DNA from: Stenopsyche tienmushanensis
Taxonomy: Eukaryota > Arthropoda > Insecta > Trichoptera > Stenopsychidae
Length of the DNA: 64,000 nucleotides
Direction: 5' to 3'
NCBI GenBank assembly: GCA_008973525.1
Contig: WACJ01000364.1
Coordinates: forward strand, 186,001 to 250,000
The translations under genes were made by a program, and so were the position numbers. Each line of letters opens with the position of its first letter. Position 1 is the first letter of the stretch. A model generated the notes under the pieces. The model saw nothing but the letters and a program-made list of their open reading frames with translations, was not told where the DNA came from and did not search any database. Positions 12,285 through 24,899 of the stretch are shown one piece after another.

Positions 12285-13600
12285 TCGTATATAACGAATG
12301 TTCATACATAATATAATTGTTCATGTCATAGGATCGCTGTAATTGCTTGCCTTTGTAAAGTCTGCAACTTTTTTTGCGAAGACGAGTCTTTTGAACCCAA
12401 AACATTTTTTTTAGTGCTTTTTAAGGTAATTTCGTGATATGCCAGGACTATTCTAGATGGAAACGTCTTTTAACAAAGCATTTTTTTGTTATATAAAGCC
12501 AACTAGTACAGAATATATATCTAAAAGCAACGCTGCCATGGATCCAAAAACTTTCCCCGACTGTAACGAGAACAAAAAGTTTCAAATTGATGATGCAAAT
12601 AAAAAACCGCTGAAAGGAATTAAATTAATTGTAACAAACGTAGCACTCGGACCGCCGAAAGAATTGCCGAACCCTCGGCTGAAATTCATTCAAATTCAAA
12701 AGACACACACGTACCGGGGGCATAAAGTTACCCCATCGCGTCGGAACCTATACGTCTACCCGATAAAACTTCATTAGTGCCGACGTGTCCTGCCGGCGTA
12801 GCTCTTGCGGACATTTTCGCGTTTCCTGCAAAAGTGAATTGAACCGTAATTCTGTGAGCATCGGTAGCAGAGATATCCCGGGTCTCATCTAGGATGCGAA
12901 TGCGAAATCGCCGGGGGGAGGCGGTGGACCCCGCCGGATGGGGGACGGGGCCCATTCTGCGTCATCTGTTAAATCACCGGGACAAGTGCGCAACACATAT
13001 GTGGCAGTGGGTTCCCAGAATCGGGTGTTTCGCGTCAGCGATTCCCAGGAAGCGCCCCTGCTCGAGGGGGTCACCGGGGGTCCTAAATTCGATTTCGCTC
13101 CGGATCACGAGACCCATTTGCTAGCCTGGGGATTGTTGCCTCGGACAACAATGTCCGTAGTGCTAACTAATACAATACGGAGGATAAATTTTAAGTTTAC
13201 AGGTATATGACGATTTGAATGCATGGATTCATATATCATTTTGAAATATACATTCATAATTATTCAATTAAACTGCGTTGAGGAAAAATTTTATATTTGT
13301 AGATAACCATTTAATAATAACAGTAAAAAAACGTCTATATATCCATCAGCATACCTTCGATGTTAAAGGATTTTGTTCTGAAATATTCTTAAATGATAAC
13401 GGGAAATAGTTCAGCTGCGAGACTGCTAGGGATCTAGCGGGAAGAATACATTCGCGCAAACCCAAGGTCATTTCGCGCATGGTATTGGAAAGAGTTTTAC
13501 GACGAGCGTTTTATACTCTACGCATCATATACATATTTTCTTAATTGGTGTGATTTTGCTTGAAACATACTTGTATTCGACATTTATGTATACAAAAATG
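12285..13600. other. Non-coding stretch with a GC-rich island
   Basis: 12730-13140 is GC-rich with overlapping ORFs on both strands (up to 90 codons on plus, 75 on minus). I recognise no family. The rest is AT-rich. Confidence 0.4.
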
Positions 13601-13760
13601 AATGTTTGTTTGTTTGTTTGTATTTCATGCGCTGCCATACCGTTTATCCGATTGCAATAAAACTTTAGGGAATTATTGTCTGCACTTTCGTGAGCGTTAT
13701 AAAATTAGTATAAACCCTTATATTAATATATATTTTTTGTTTTAATTTACATAAAAAATA
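13601..13760 (+). repeat. Family D interspersed repeat
   Basis: TGTTTGTTTGTTTGTATTTC, then GCTGCCATACCGTTTATCCG. About 160 bp match the 8645 copy. Confidence 0.65.
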
Positions 13761-15185
13761 AGCTATGCTTTCAGTTTATCTATATTCGACATATGATCAT
13801 TAGACGGTTATTGAGAGCAATTTACTTAAAATAATGCATAGATTCCAAGTCAGGTTGACTACACCTGCAAAATGTGGAAAGGAAAGAAGTGTGCGTGGAA
13901 TAAGTTGCAACGTTGATGAAATCGAAACCGTCTGCGGGAAGGTTTCTCTGCTCTTTAGTACAGCACTTATCAACACGTGGTCTTGCGAGCTTTTCATATT
14001 TTCTTCAAGACCATAAAACCGACTACTCGTAAACATCTTACTTTTATTTTACTGCTTATTTTATTCCTCCATAAAAAAATATAAATCATAATGAAATTTC
14101 TGGAAAAGAATGAAACTTATTCATTTTAGCATGCGGCGCATGAGAGGGCGCAGGTTGATTGGCAGCACCCCATTAATATGCCATTGCCAATTAACCCTGC
14201 GCACTGCTTTGGGGCTTTCGATTTCAATTAAAAATTAGAGCGAAATCAAAAGAGCGATGACAGTGTTAAATTAATTTATTGGCTTACGCCGCTGTTGCAT
14301 TATTAAACGGTGAACCAATTCCACCGCTTAATAATGCAATCGTGACGATCTATACTCTTATTTATGTGAAACCTTTCAATGCCATAAATCCATATGAAAT
14401 TCGTTATTCGAAAGTATCTATGATAAACCATTGGACATTAAACAATTATAATGAATAAGAATTTCATCTCGTTATCCTGCAAAGTTGAATAGTAAAAGTG
14501 AGATATCTCATTCATATACTAAGGAACAAGGAGCATTCTAAATCTAGATAGATCCTCCGGTCCATCATTAAAACCCTTTTAATTTATATATGTATAGACG
14601 GAAAAGGATCTATTAATGAAAGAATGCATTATTTTGTTCCAGTTATATGCAAGTCTTTTCCACGATGAGAGTGGCTAAAAATAGATCTCTTAGGCTTCGG
14701 GATGAACACTTTGATACGTGCATTTGAATAGAGGGATGGGAGTAGTTGCTCTGGGCCTTTTAATTAAAGCATCCCGAAATTCGAGAGATATGTTCCTTTC
14801 AAAATCCAAAACAATGATGAACAAAATGTATAACGCCAGAATGCTAGATGTTATGGATTTTACATTTCAACAAGTGCTAAAAATACTTGCAAAATAAATT
14901 TATTTAGATTAACAATGTATAAATTAAATATATTTCTTCTTCTCAACGTAAAAAAAATGATTGATTGTCTCAGTATTTATTCTTTAAAAATGATGAATTC
15001 AAGTCAAATCTACAATAGATTAGGATGCCTTATAAAGCTTTCAAGTTTGAAGACGCTATGTTTAGTATTTGTTTGGTAGCCATCAATAGTGAACGTTCAC
15101 AGTGAATTTGTACACATGGAATACTTTTTTTTAAAGCCGAGCTAGATTCAACTCTGGGGAAGTCTGCTCCTTCGTTTACAATAGG
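13761..15185. other. Non-coding stretch
   Basis: Apart from the hairpin at 14295 no feature recognised. Confidence 0.35.
14295..14339. repeat. Short inverted repeat (hairpin)
   Basis: 18-nt arms (TTGCATTATTAAACGGTG and its partner at 14322-14339) pair with one A:C mismatch around a 9-nt loop. Confidence 0.8.
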
Positions 15186-15189
15186 AAAA

Positions 15190-15245
15190 TATTGAATGGC
15201 AGAGTTTAAACGAGTCCGTACGAGCTGCCAAGATGAACATCGCAG
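15190..15245 (+). mobile_element. Short mariner N-terminal fragment
   Basis: GTTTAAACGAGTCCGTACGA, then GCTGCCAAGATGAACATCGC, homologous to the better preserved fragment at 50680 (EFKRGRTSCQDE-like). Confidence 0.55.
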
Positions 15246-15257
15246 TGTTCAATTAAA

Positions 15258-15478
15258 TGAGGTATGGTGACATAAAAATAAACTAATTGCCACGATTATA
15301 TTTGTTTCATCACTTGTTTATGTGTTCGATATCAAATTTATTATCAGATGGTCAATGGTGCACATGTTGTTGTCGAACTGCAGCATATTTGCGCATAGAT
15401 TAGATAAACGCTATAGATTGTTGGCATTGAGAGCATCTATACGCAATACTCTACCCACATCGAATTATTAGAAATGCC
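15258..15478 (+). repeat. Family B interspersed repeat
   Basis: GGTCAATGGTGCACATGTTG, then TGTCGAACTGCAGCATATTT. About 220 bp are shared with 31070-31300. Class unknown. Confidence 0.7.
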
Positions 15479-15597
15479 AATTTTTTTATTTAAGGTCAAG
15501 AATTCTTCTTAATATTATATGTGATATTCACCTGTTAAATACTTCAGGTAATACTGTTATCAACCCAAATTTCAGCGCTTGATTTTTTTGCATTTTA

Positions 15598-16083
15598 TTA
15601 ACCCCTAAAGGAGTACTATCCCAGGGCCTGGGACCCCCCTCCACTTATTCGAAAGAGCCCTCTTGTACATTGAGCTCGGAGACAGACAAAGACAGAGAGA
15701 GAACGTAGCGCACTTCGGGAGACAGAGAAGGAGAGCTTCCCCATATACATTGTACGATTGTATAGATCGTTAACCCAAATTTATAGACTAATAATGATTT
15801 CGATTTCAAGTTTGTTATTTGTTTAGGCAAAATTGAATGATTCTTGTCCGATTATCATTTCCTTCTAAAACAGGAGCAAATTAATAGATTTTTTTGTGTA
15901 TTGTTTATGTAAAGAAATGACGTGGTCTTGTATGCTATCAACAATGCTTATTTACAATTGACTCTGCCTTGAATTGAAGATTGTCTTACGCTGAAAGGAG
16001 CTGACAGAAAGTAATCGGTGTAAAGCGATTATGGCATCAACGATTTCATCGATTTTAAATTTGCTTACTCCTCTAAAGGTTAA
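15598..16083. mobile_element. TTAA-MITE family 1, complete copy
   Basis: TTAA at both ends. The left terminus CCCCTAAAGGAGTA and the right (reverse complement) CCTTTAGAGGAGTA form 14-bp inverted repeats with three differences. 486 bp, no transposase. TTAA duplication with CC-starting termini is the piggyBac-superfamily signature. Confidence 0.85.
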
Positions 16084-16179
16084 GAGGTTAGTAGTGCTTC
16101 TAGCGAAGTAGTTTGCACAATATCAACACCAATTAAGGTTTATGAATAAATTCCCAATTTTCAAATATAATAAATGGCA

Positions 16180-16500
16180 ATTTCATATCTCCATGCAATA
16201 GTGCTGTTGGTCTGAACAGATTAACAGCGACATCCTCCGTCTTTATTTAGGTGCAATATGCTATTTTAACAGCGCTATCTTCTGTGGCGGTGCGGGGACA
16301 TTGCATCTATCAATTACCGATCGATTGCTTTTTGCGCGTGCACCGTTGCTGGTTGGGTGGTAACGGGAGTCGTGAAAAAGTCGGCGATTGGCCTTGGCTG
16401 CGGGAGGACGTCCTTTCCGCAGCCAGATCTCTCTCTCATGCTGAATAAAAAGTTACCTAGAGAAGAGAGTCTTTTCGTTCGACGCCCGTCCACCCAAAGT
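16180..16500 (+). repeat. Family A LTR fragment
   Basis: TCTCCATGCAATAGTGCTGT through GGTGCAATATGCTATTTTAA to TCGTTCGACGCCCGTCC. Matches the minus-strand LTR at 23864-24301. The 3' end is missing. Confidence 0.7.
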
Positions 16501-17920
16501 CATTGAACAAATATATTTATTTAATCCATTTGAAATATTAAAAAAGGTCATAATATCTATGAAATTGTAGCACACTCGACGTATTCACGAAAACGTTTTT
16601 AGAACAATAATTACGTCAACGATCACAAATCACGTCGGATATCTTAATCGCTATGACTTAAATTTACGTCAAAAAATTGTTTTCTTACCATCAAGCCGCA
16701 TGACGTGAGGTCATATAAATGTTTGTCTTGGCGGACCCGCGTGCCACGCGTCATTTGATCGAATAGTTTGTTTTATCGTATGTTTCGTTTGAAATCGTAT
16801 ATTTTTATGAACTAATTTCGTAAATAAAATCATAATACGGAGCTTATTTCCTCGTTCCATGCCCGAGTCAAACGGCCTCGGTTTCAGGAGAATCCAGTCA
16901 TTTTTTTCAATATTGAAGCATTACACTGTGCATTGAAGATATTTTGATGTTTATTCTGTGGCAATTTCCGTCACTTCCAAAGAAAGGAAATAGACCCCCC
17001 GCGGATATAACTACTTCCGCCCTGAAATACAATGGAATATAGTTGAAAATCAGCGCAATGGGAATCGACGCAATGATTGCCAGGCTCGACATCCTGTTTT
17101 AGATTTAATGAAGATTAATTCCAGCAAGCCTCTTCACCTATTTCACAAATACAAGCCGAACGGTCATATAATTTAACAGGCAGCCAGGAAGGAAAGTAGG
17201 GCTTATCCGGCGCGCAGATCAGCCCTAATGGTAGTTATTCACCGGCGAGGACGAACTTGTAAAAAATAATTGCGAATAGCTCGAAACTCGGCTTGGTTGG
17301 GAGGCGAAAGTTCGCGTATACATTCGGAATATTTCAATTTTCAAGCCCAAGTTGGCGTTGGTTGGAGTAATTTAGGACGCAAAGGAAGGTCGTAAAGCTT
17401 AATTTCCGGATGGAACGAGTGCATCTGTTGCACGTCTCGAGTGTTGCTAATTAGTCCTTAAAAGCTAACACGTTTCATACTTATTGCACTCGCTGCAATT
17501 TCCGTCGTTTCTTAATGACAATCATGCGAATGTTGCCCTGCTTAATGTTGTTATTTGATAAAGTAGCAGAAAAGCGAGATTATGCGCCGTAAAGCAACCA
17601 TAAAGCAATTTTATTCATATTTAAGTATATGACGGATAGTAAACTTATATATACAGTGACTTCAGGCATTCTTGTTCCTAGCTTTTCATTCTTATACTAT
17701 CGCATTATGAGAATTTTGATTACTTCTAATATAATGGGGAACGGAAAGCAATCATCATTATTTTATCATTTGCAAAATATTAATTAAAAACAATCAAAAC
17801 TATATTTTAATACTGTTTGCAACCATTCAGACAAGTTTCATTCGAACTAATTTTCTAAGGGCCTAAACGATTTATAATCTTCATTATTTTGTCTTGTGTT
17901 AATTCGGCATAATGAAGCTC
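16501..17920. other. Non-coding stretch
   Basis: Moderate GC, apparently unique sequence. No exon recognised. Confidence 0.35.
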
Positions 17921-17924
17921 AAAT

Positions 17925-18190
17925 ATTAGGAGGACCCAAAAGTATTCGAAAATTTTGAGGACTTATGTTATTTTTTCAAGCTATCGAGGAGTTATCGCAA
18001 AGACTCGGATCCCCATAGACAACCGAGCAAACACATTTCAAAACTCATCGACAAAATGAATAGGATGGATGCTATGGGGTAGGATGGATATCGCACGCCT
18101 TGACTTAATATAGCATAAACGAACAGCACTTGATCGATAACGATCAAGCCTTAAAAAAATGTATACGAGAATCTAAATTACAATAATTTA
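17925..18190 (+). mobile_element. mariner deletion derivative
   Basis: Left end CAAATATTAGGAGGACCCAA matches the TIR of the 23300-24895 element, then jumps to its internal region (GAGGAGTTATCGCAAAGACT). This is an internally deleted copy whose right end was not found. Confidence 0.7.
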
Positions 18191-18209
18191 ATACATAAAA
18201 ATTAATCTT

Positions 18210-18320
18210 TGTTTGTTCGTATTTAATGCGCTGCCATACTGTTCATCCAATTGCGTTTAAACCTTATCGACTTATTGTTTAGACTTGCGGGAATAAGATA
18301 GGCATAGTAAAAAAGTTTTA
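18210..18320 (+). repeat. Family D interspersed repeat
   Basis: TTTGTTCGTATTTAATGCGC, then TGCCATACTGTTCATCCAAT, truncated. Confidence 0.6.
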
Positions 18321-19219
18321 ATAAAACGATTATTACATCCATTTTGATCGTACAAAAACCATAGCAACCGTCGAAAACTTTGGCATCAAAATTGCGATAG
18401 AAGCGATAGAAATCGAAAAACGAAGAAATAATTGACGCAATCAACAGACGAGACGACGGCAAGGATGCTCACAAGGAGTATCAGCAATCAGTTATCTTGC
18501 GTCCATGAGTCAAACAGGAGATTCGAAATATCGAAAAGATGTACATTTAAATTCTTAATTTGTGAAAAATAAGTCTTTATTGAAAGCATAAAACTTATTT
18601 TTCTTTGGGTGTATCTAAATAATAAACATATGGTATCAAAAAAGCAATTATTTCAATTTGAACTGATTGCTTCTCACAAGATCCGCGCACACGTTTCCAT
18701 GCGCCAAGTTTCATGCTCATAATCAATCATACGCTTGTAATTTCACATGTATAACAATACAATGCAAAAACATGTATGTTCATGAGATATTCAAGATTTT
18801 ATACAAATGTGACTTACTAGAGATAGAAATAGCCTAGAGATAGCATGTAGGAGAATAGTAACAATAGGCGAGCTGTCAGGAAGACATCTTATGTAAACAA
18901 GAGTTATGTTATATGAAAATGCGACCACGAGTTTAAAGCTGCATTTGAGAATATCTTGCATAATGTGTCTTCAGTGCTTTTGTATGGAACGAAAGCATAG
19001 ATACAAAAGCCTTGTTTAACCCATTCAAAGCTGATTTATTTGTAATTAAAAGTCTCCAGTATTGTGTCGTTTGTGATAAATCAAATTCAAATGTCAAAAG
19101 ATTTGTTGGTACAATATTTTTATATACGCAGAATGAAATTTAAATTCTTTAATATAAGCGTTTATCGGTTTGAATTATTTAACAGTAAATACATATTTAA
19201 AAAAATCGATCCGAATGTT
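18321..19219. other. Non-coding stretch
   Basis: Nothing recognised. Confidence 0.35.
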
Positions 19220-19482
19220 AATGTAGCATGGGCGAAACGTCATCCCCGCGCAATGGCGTATTAAATATGCACGGATTAATCCCACTTCTGACACCAATGT
19301 TACGTGGTCCCCGCTTCCATGCGCTCGTCAAGATGGCCGCGCTCGCATGCGGGTTCGTTCTTCTTTCGGATCGTTATATAGAACCATGTGAACGGCACTG
19401 AATTGAAATACTCTCGTCTTACTGACTTCTTTATTGATGATATTTTTCCCGTAGCCAAGGCTATCCGACGACTCTTATGACT
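19220..19482. repeat. Family A LTR pieces in opposite orientations
   Basis: 19225-19265 is the LTR 5' end on plus (TGTAGCATGGGCGAAACGTC). 19300-19482 matches the LTR on minus (TGTTACG end, then CGTAGCCAAGGCTATCCGAC). Rearranged remnants. Confidence 0.55.
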
Positions 19483-21259
19483 CATGGCTGCGAAATTGGT
19501 GTCGAAAAACTAAATACAGACAAAGCTCCATATGGTGAGCTTTCAATCATCAAGTCGAAAAACAATAGAGCTATCAAAGAACGATGAATTTAACGAGCGC
19601 TCAATAATAAAATTTATGAATTTTCCTACGCTTAACGCTTAACGTCCTTTTTTTACGAGGCGTCAATGCAAGTTCATAATTTTTCACAAAGGATAGACGA
19701 AAAGGTACTCGACGGACGCAGAAGAAGCACGCCGGGCGTAACACTTACTTCTTTTACGACGGAATTTTCTTCTATATAATTTTGCTATTATTCAAAGCAA
19801 GCGCTTCCAGCTGTTGAAGATCTCATTTCAACTTTTATACCATGCTGAGGGCCCACTTTATCTACGCCATAATAGGGCCCGCAATACGAAGGCACGGGAG
19901 CATGCAATTTCGCTCCAATATCAACCCCCCTGTTCTTAGAATAAACACGAAATCTTTTCAATTTATGCGGCTCGAGCACTCTCCCGTATAAATTCCAAAC
20001 TATCCTCTCTTTGATCGTTAAATAGATAATTTGCCACCGGGGCGATAATAAATATGAAGGAGCGGCGTTGAAACTTTTAGTGTCGAATTAAAAGAGTATT
20101 TAGAGCCGCATAAAAGGTGCTTTATTGGCGTGTATGATTTATTGAGCTTATGGTTTATATATTAGTATCGGGACCGGATACGAGCCATTATCGTACGATT
20201 ATTTTACTAATGGACCATGTTATCTAATATATCTATCCCTAGGCCGGGTCAAATCAACACGATCAAACTTTAATTTAAATAAGCTAGGCTGCTGTGGGTT
20301 TAATGGTGTTTACGTTTTTTTATTGATGCTGGACTAGCGCCCCGAAAGGGTTATTTAGAACGAGTGCCATTTTAAATACGTTGCTTTCCAAAACGATTAA
20401 ACCCAAAATCTAAGTTTGGGATTCATATAAAAACATTCTTACGAAAGGGGACCGGAATATAATCAAAATTTTAAGAATTACATTTTTACAGTTTGTATCG
20501 AGTCACGGTTCAAGAAACGTGCATACTTTTTGGTTTTTTTTACAATTATTTATTTATTAAGTCTTATAAAGCGTTCCCACGGAAGCAAAGACGATAAGAC
20601 CATTTAGATCAGTTTCTTATTGAAAACTCGTAGATAAATTTTTATTATAATACAAAATATAACTCTAATATTACGCCAAGCGCGAAATATAAACTGAAAT
20701 ATTGATTTTTAAGATGAATTTTGATGAAATTACGTGTTGTTCTTAGATGAAACACTTTCTCCCTCAAACAAAATCCGTATATAAGTTATCAGGATAAAGT
20801 TCAGTGATAGCCCTCCCCCCCTGAAGAACCCAGAGGGCGAATCCGGAAAAAAGTTCTTAACCCTAGAACGGCAGCAGAGGTTAAACGACACCCCAATGGA
20901 ATTTCATAACTTCGCCTCTCCCTTTGTGTATGTATAAGCAAAAGCCTAGGGGCTGTTCTGTTATTATAATAGTTTATAAGCTCAAAGTATGCACAGCATG
21001 CTGTGCTCAGTTTTGCTTAAATACTTTCAGTTAAGGTTCAGACAGTTAAAATAAGCTTTAATTCGTGCTGGAATGATGTCACCTCCAAGGCGATGCTTCA
21101 AGCTTTAAATATCCTATTCATACTTTCAACAACATCAGCGGAAAATGACGCAACCCGCACCACTTCAGGGGTGAGTTATAGAAATTAAAAAATGTATTTT
21201 TTTAATACGGACAACTATTATACCTTTATATATACATTAACTCCTCATTACCGGACAGA
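19483..21259. other. Non-coding stretch
   Basis: No exon found. 20857 has TTAACCCTAGAACGG, a piggyBac-like end sequence, but the next TTAA is only about 30 bp away. Confidence 0.35.
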
Positions 21260-21420
21260 TGGATGGGGATGGACGGGCGTCGAACAAAAAGACTCTATTC
21301 TCCAGATGATTCTTTATTCGCACGAGAGATCTGGCTGTGGGAAGGGCAACCTCCCGCAGCCAAGGCTAACCGACTACTCTTCCCGACTTCCACCTCTCAG
21401 CACAACATATTTTCAATCTT
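21260..21420 (-). repeat. Family A LTR fragment
   Basis: GGACGGGCGTCGAACAAAAA through CTCCCGCAGCCAAGGCTAAC. Central part of the LTR on the minus strand. Confidence 0.65.
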
Positions 21421-23080
21421 GAAAGTAATCGGCGAAATATCATTGCTTAGCATTCTAAGAGTTAAATAAAAGTTTGATCCCATTTATGCGGCTATCGACT
21501 AACATAAATGCCTTGTGAGATTGTTGAGGTGCTAATGCATATTAACTGGGTAGAATTGATCTAAATACGTCTATACAGAGATAGTTTTGAATGTGCTTAC
21601 GTCACTTTTTCTCTGTCGAGTGCTAAGTGAAATTAAAACGTTATTTAGTCTGTATGAATATCTCAAAGATGATAGGAATGCTTCAGCTGAATGTGTTCCG
21701 ACATAAATTCTCAGGCAAGTGCTTTAATTCACAGCTACATCTTGAATGATGCCTTTGTTTATCAATCCGCTCCACAATGCAATGAGTTACGTAAGATGTT
21801 CGACTACAGAAAGCTCTCAACGAGCTTGAACTTTAGCTGTTTGATTACATACTAAAAGCCCCTCTGAGGATTGCCATATGTCTTCTGGAGTTGGAAATGT
21901 TAAGCTCTCTCGTTCAAATTTTCTTAAATAAATGCAATATTATGGCTTTTAAGTAGACGTCAAATCTTTTACGAGGTCTCGCATTTACGTCTGGAAAATT
22001 GCTGAACATATTTTTTTTATTTGAACGTAAAACAAAACGAGCTTTTGAAGACGATGAAGAATTCTAAGCGAGTGTAACTCCTTCAGTTGTTTATACTTGA
22101 TATTAAAAATTATATATGTAATCTAAAACATAGTATGTATATAACTTTCAAAGTTTAGATTTAGGCAATACATTTACCACGATTTTAAATTCAAATTTTG
22201 TTAAAGTATTTTATTTTTGCATATCGAGTGATGAAAAACTATTCCCGAATGTAGATATTCTTAATCAACACCGCCAAATCCATGGGGAATATTCGAGGAT
22301 TACAGTCGAGATGAAAACCGATAAGTTAGTTCCCGCGATCGCGATTTCAACCCTTACGCTCTGAGTCGAATTCCCGCTTTACATACGACCCTCTCGCACC
22401 ACAAAAGAAAAGGCGCTCAAAAACAACCCCGCAAACACCACTTGTCATCGCGGGATCGTTTACGAGTACTTTTCGCCGTGGCGTATATAATTCGGAAATT
22501 TGCCACTACGACCAGGAAATGGGGAAACTGATTGAATCCCATGGCGGAGGGTGGACCCGAACACACACTCGCCGAAAGGGTAGTGTACACATCGACCGGG
22601 ATATTTTTCATTCGGTCGCCCTTTGTGGGGTGGAAATTGAATGCGCGATTTTCACCCCCCAGGTGTAGTGAGGCGACATTAGCCGCACAATAACCGAGCG
22701 AATATCACTTGCACCCTCCTCCAACCTACCCGAACTGTTTGCTTCACATACGAAAGCGCGTCCCTTCATTTTCACTCAAAACACCACCCCATGGGATTCC
22801 GCAAATACGCCGCTGTTTGTAAAAGCAAACTGATACACGCCGACGACAGTCAGTTCAAATAAAAACAACCACCCTCATATAAATTTCCATACCCATAACA
22901 ACCCTCTAGGTGAGATTTTTTCCTATTAGATTGAGCGAAAATAAATCTCAAGATACTGACTATGCAGCCTCATTATCACACGAACTCTCATTATATTTAT
23001 GTTAAAACCTTTTTTATAATTCCCCTCCGAATAAGAATTTAATTTTGTATTTTTGGGTGGCTTTTAGCAATCCCTTTTAT
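21421..23080. other. Non-coding stretch
   Basis: Unique-looking sequence; 22280-22860 is GC-richer. No exon recognised. Confidence 0.35.
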
Positions 23081-23084
23081 GCGA

Positions 23085-23220
23085 CTATTACCAACCATTT
23101 TGACATGGTTCTTCATGGCATATATATGTTTTTTGAAACGAGGTCGCCAGTCACACCTCCTGTAGATTTGAACCCAAGATGATTAAGTTACGAGTTCAAC
23201 CGCTTAACCACAGATTTTTT
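23085..23220 (-). mobile_element. tRNA-derived SINE-like sequence
   Basis: The minus strand reads GTGGTTAAGCGGTTGAACTC (A-box-like) and, about 30 nt later, GGGTTCAAATCT (B-box-like), with tail sequence GGTGTGACTGGCGAC also seen at 39010. It does not fold into an intact tRNA by eye. Confidence 0.55.
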
Positions 23221-23299
23221 TTTATATCCAGGATTGTATGCTGCTTTTTTTATTTGATTATAAATCAAGCTCATTATTTTGCATAATGAGACCCAAATA

Positions 23300-24895
23300 T
23301 TAGGGGGACCCGAAAGTATTCAAAAAATTTGAGATCTTATATTTGAACTCAGTTTGTGTTCTAAGTTTTTTTTTAGAACTATTGTTCAACACTATTTTTG
23401 TGCAATAGATTTTTTTTATGGGTAAAATTTTCAGATCCGAAACTAATGAAGTTCTCGTCTGGCATTGTACGTGGAATGCCACAAAAGCTAGTAAAACACT
23501 CAAAGATGTTCATGGTGAAGTGTTAATAGTCCACTGATTCCAGAAATTTAATTTAGGCAATAGAAGGGATGAGTTTTAAATATATACAATTAAAATTAAA
23601 TATTGAATGTATGTCTGTTCGCTATATAGTTTTACAACCCTAACAAAGTCCACATTCAGCTTTTTTTTAAATTAGGATTAAAATGCCAAATAGTCCGCAG
23701 ATGTCAATATTGGTCTCAGAAATTTAAATATGACAATAGAAATGTAAGGGATGAAACGAGAACGGGATGACCTTTGAATTTTGACAAAGATGCACTAAAA
23801 TCCCTAATCGAGTTAGAAAACCACATCAAACAATAAAAGAGTTATCGAATGATATCGATGGATTGTAACGTTGAGGCGAGGGCGCTCTCGGGGGCAGAGT
23901 CTCCGGGCGGCTCCCCGCCCCCACGTGCTCGTCGGGATGGCCACGCTAACGCACGGATCCATTATTCTATAGACGGGCGTCGAATAAAAAGACTATCTTC
24001 TTTAAATAACTATTTATTCCACACGAGAAAAAGAGATATATATATATATCTGACTGCGGGAAGGACGACCTCCCGCAGCCAAGGCTAACCGACGACTCTC
24101 CCGACTCCCGCCTCCTACGTGTCACTCCCCAACTGGCAACGGTGTACGCGCAAGAAGCGATCGGTCGGTATGCAGATACAATGTCTCCACAGGGCCACAA
24201 GAGATGGCGCTGATAAAATAACACATTGCACCTAAATAGAGATGGAAAATGTCGCTGTTAACAGCGCTACTACGTGGAGATGTTAAATCGCCCACGTTAT
24301 AGGATCACTAAGCAACACATTTAAATATTCATCGTCAAAAATAATAGGATGGGTGTTATGGGGTAGGATGTCTTCACCGAAAACAACAAAAACAATATGA
24401 CGAAACACGAGCTACGCCTTCTTGACAACACAAAAAAAATCACACATTGTGGGGATATGCGGGGTATAATTCATTATACATTAATGAAATCGGGATAAAC
24501 TATGTTTTGAATCAAAAATTAAAAGAGAAACGTCCGTATTCATTCAACAGAATAAAGACACTGCTATTTCACGATAATGCGGGCCCTCATTAAGCAAAAT
24601 TGACATTGAATAAAATACGGAAATTAAACTGGAAAGTGTTACTGCATCCTTTTTATTCACCGGATTTTCATCTTTTCAGGTCTATGGCGCACAGCCCGAG
24701 AGAAAAACGCTAAAGTGGAAAAGCATTTACAATCATTTTTTGCTTATAAGTTGGAATGTTTTTACATAAAAAGGATCAAAAGACTGTCAATGTGATGGGA
24801 ATGTGTGTTAAATAATGAAGGGAATATATTTTATAATGTTGTGTATAAAAAAAATTGTTATTAATAAATTTGCGAATATTTTTGGGTTCCCCTAA
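23300..24895 (+). mobile_element. mariner element with matching TIRs (nested insertions)
   Basis: TA-flanked ends TTAGGGGGACCCGAAAGTAT and, reverse-complemented right end, TTAGGGGAACCCAAAAATAT. Transposase remnants: RSETNEVLVWHCTWNATKAS near the N-terminus, LFHDNAGPH (second catalytic region), FHLFRSMAHS near the C-terminus. A solo LTR (23864-24301) and a partial second mariner copy (about 23570-23700) sit inside. Dead. Confidence 0.88.
23864..24301 (-). mobile_element. Solo LTR (family A), nested in mariner
   Basis: 438 bp. On plus it begins TGTAACGT and ends ACGTTATA; in sense orientation TATAACGT...ACGTTACA, near the TG...CA LTR rule. It is flanked by a 4-bp duplication GGAT (23860-23863 and 24302-24305). 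The sense strand has AATAAA-like signals before TCTTTTTATTCGACGCCCGT. Copies across the window share this unit. A Ty3/Gypsy-type LTR is likely, but no coding part is present. Confidence 0.8.
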
Positions 24896-24899
24896 TATT

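Noticed and set aside
20855..20895. piggyBac-like TTAACCCTAGAACGG with a second TTAA about 30 bp on
   Set aside because: Too short to be an element and no inverted partner. Chance or a remnant.
23140..23215. Functional tRNA gene on minus
   Set aside because: A and B box-like motifs exist, but the acceptor stem and cloverleaf are not formed, and the tail is shared with another repeat copy.
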